This document shows positions 63,270 through 64,000 of a stretch of 64,000 bases of DNA, piece by piece. The notes below the pieces were generated by a model that saw only the letters and a list, made by a program, of their open reading frames with translations, had not been told where the DNA came from and did not search any database. The position numbers and the translations under genes are program-made. The stretch is from positions 186,001-250,000 of the forward strand of contig NZ_OGTP01000002.1 in assembly GCF_900258035.1 (NCBI RefSeq), given 5' to 3'. Position 1 is the stretch's first letter, and every line of letters starts with the position of its first letter. The DNA comes from Caballeronia novacaledonica. Its GTDB lineage: Bacteria; Pseudomonadota; Gammaproteobacteria; Burkholderiales; Burkholderiaceae.

Positions 63270-63950
63270 TCAGGCCTTGCGCGTATAGCGCAGCCAGACA
63301 ACGTCGTGTTCCAGTTTTTCGATCGATTCGAGTTTCAGATACGTGGGCTTTTGCCACTTGTCCATCGCGACTTCGAACGACGACGTATGCGCTTCGCGTC
63401 CATCGACGAGCGGAATCACGAGCACGCTGACTTCATCGGCAAGTTGCGCATTCACGAACGCGCCCGAGACATGCCCGCCGCCTTCGACGATCAGCTTGCC
63501 GATCTTCAGTTCGCGCTCCAGCGTATCGACGACGCGCTTCAGTTCGATGTCGTCCTTGCCGCCGAACACATACGACACGCCGATCGATTGCAGATACGCG
63601 AGGTAATCGTCCTCCACGCTTTCGGCGAGCACTTCGACGATGTGCGAGTCGAGCGCTGTATCGCTCTTCCACGCGACGCGTCCCTTCGGATCGATGGAAA
63701 TCGCGTACTGGCTGGCATCGCGTTTGGGGAAGTGATCGGTGCGCGGCACAGCGCCCTTCGCCAGTCCGCGCGGATAGTCGCGGTCCTTGCCGTGCGAGAT
63801 TTCCTGCATCGTGACGCGGCCGCACGCCCACGCGTCGGCCTCGAAGCGCGCGGCGGTGTCTTCGTAAATGGGCGACGCGAAATCGAGATTCCAGTTGTCG
63901 GTGAGGCTGCGGCCGTCGATCGACGACATCATGTGACAGACGATATGCAT
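63270..63950 (-). CDS. RibD C-terminal/dihydrofolate-reductase-like protein
   Basis: 226 residues from MHIVCHMM, with GGAGAAG before the ATG; fifteen more codons are open upstream. The start S-S-I-D-G-R-S-L-T, then A-C-G-R-V-T-M-Q-E and G-K-L-I-V-E-G-G-G-H-V-S-G-A-F match the RibD_C (DHFR-fold) family. E. coli RibD uses this domain to reduce the ribitylamine precursor of riboflavin with NADPH; stand-alone copies like this often have unknown targets. It is the last gene seen; bases 63951-64000 hold its promoter side only. Confidence 0.85.
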   Translation of the reverse strand: MHIVCHMMSSIDGRSLTDNWNLDFASPIYEDTAARFEADAWACGRVTMQEISHGKDRDYPRGLAKGAVPRTDHFPKRDASQYAISIDPKGRVAWKSDTALDSHIVEVLAESVEDDYLAYLQSIGVSYVFGGKDDIELKRVVDTLERELKIGKLIVEGGGHVSGAFVNAQLADEVSVLVIPLVDGREAHTSSFEVAMDKWQKPTYLKLESIEKLEHDVVWLRYTRKA

Positions 63951-64000
63951 GATCTTCTCCAGGCGGGAAAGGGTTCCGATGGACCGGCGGTGCAAGCGCC

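Noticed and set aside
1..64000. tRNA, rRNA, CRISPR array, insertion sequence with transposase, integrase
   Set aside because: None was seen by eye on either strand: no regularly spaced repeats, no transposase or integrase motifs in any frame.

Overview
The window is high-GC DNA packed with catabolic operons, ABC and MFS importers and LysR/GntR/LacI regulators. It reads as a Burkholderiaceae genome, most likely Caballeronia or Paraburkholderia. This is inferred from the uronate, betaine and deoxyribose loci, the MocDE-type oxygenase pair, the DUF3597/Mn-catalase/hemerythrin stress block and a long palindromic intergenic repeat. No rRNA, tRNA, CRISPR array, insertion sequence or prophage was seen.

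Layout. 1-9.3 kb: end of a PPK2 gene, a LysR/TauE pair, an orphan secreted protein, a cold-shock gene, a class II aldolase, a membrane/hydrolase-like fusion, a divergent NmrA/TetR pair with a clear operator, and a glycosyltransferase. 9.3-15 kb: a LacI regulator divergent from a MocD-type oxygenase and MocE-type Rieske ferredoxin, then a chemoreceptor and an EamA exporter. 15-26 kb: a hexuronate region with an ExuT-type MFS transporter, LacI regulator, uronate dehydrogenase, lactonase, second MFS transporter and FadR-type regulator. It also holds a second uronate dehydrogenase paralogue and a polar-amino-acid-type ABC importer whose second permease is fused to the ATPase. 26-33 kb: PoxB-like enzyme, alpha/beta hydrolase, DUF899 protein, a small membrane protein, and a divergent TlpA/DipZ thiol pair.

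33.5-44.9 kb: a quaternary-amine-type cluster. It contains ProVWX, a decayed glyA, a DHDPS-family lyase, an FAD oxidoreductase, a PuuC-type aldehyde dehydrogenase, a P5C-reductase homologue, two LysR regulators and a GbcA-like Rieske oxygenase. 44.9-45.5 kb: a palindromic repeat of about 608 bp. 45.6-49.0 kb: GntR regulator, glucarate dehydratase and an aldarate MFS transporter, which would continue the uronate pathway after uronate dehydrogenase and lactonase. 49.4-52.5 kb: small stress genes. 52.6-63.1 kb: a DeoR-type deoxyribose or deoxynucleoside operon with DeoC, a tandem ALDH, RbsD, a ribokinase-family kinase and a four-gene ABC importer. It is followed by deoR on the opposite strand and a RibD/DHFR-like reductase.

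The most unusual items are the betaine-type cluster with its glyA relic, the palindromic element, the permease-ATPase fusion beside a second uronate dehydrogenase, the tandem ALDH with a degenerate second half, and the HdeD-like protein with a His/Cys C-terminal domain. All family assignments are from reading the sequence; no database search was run.
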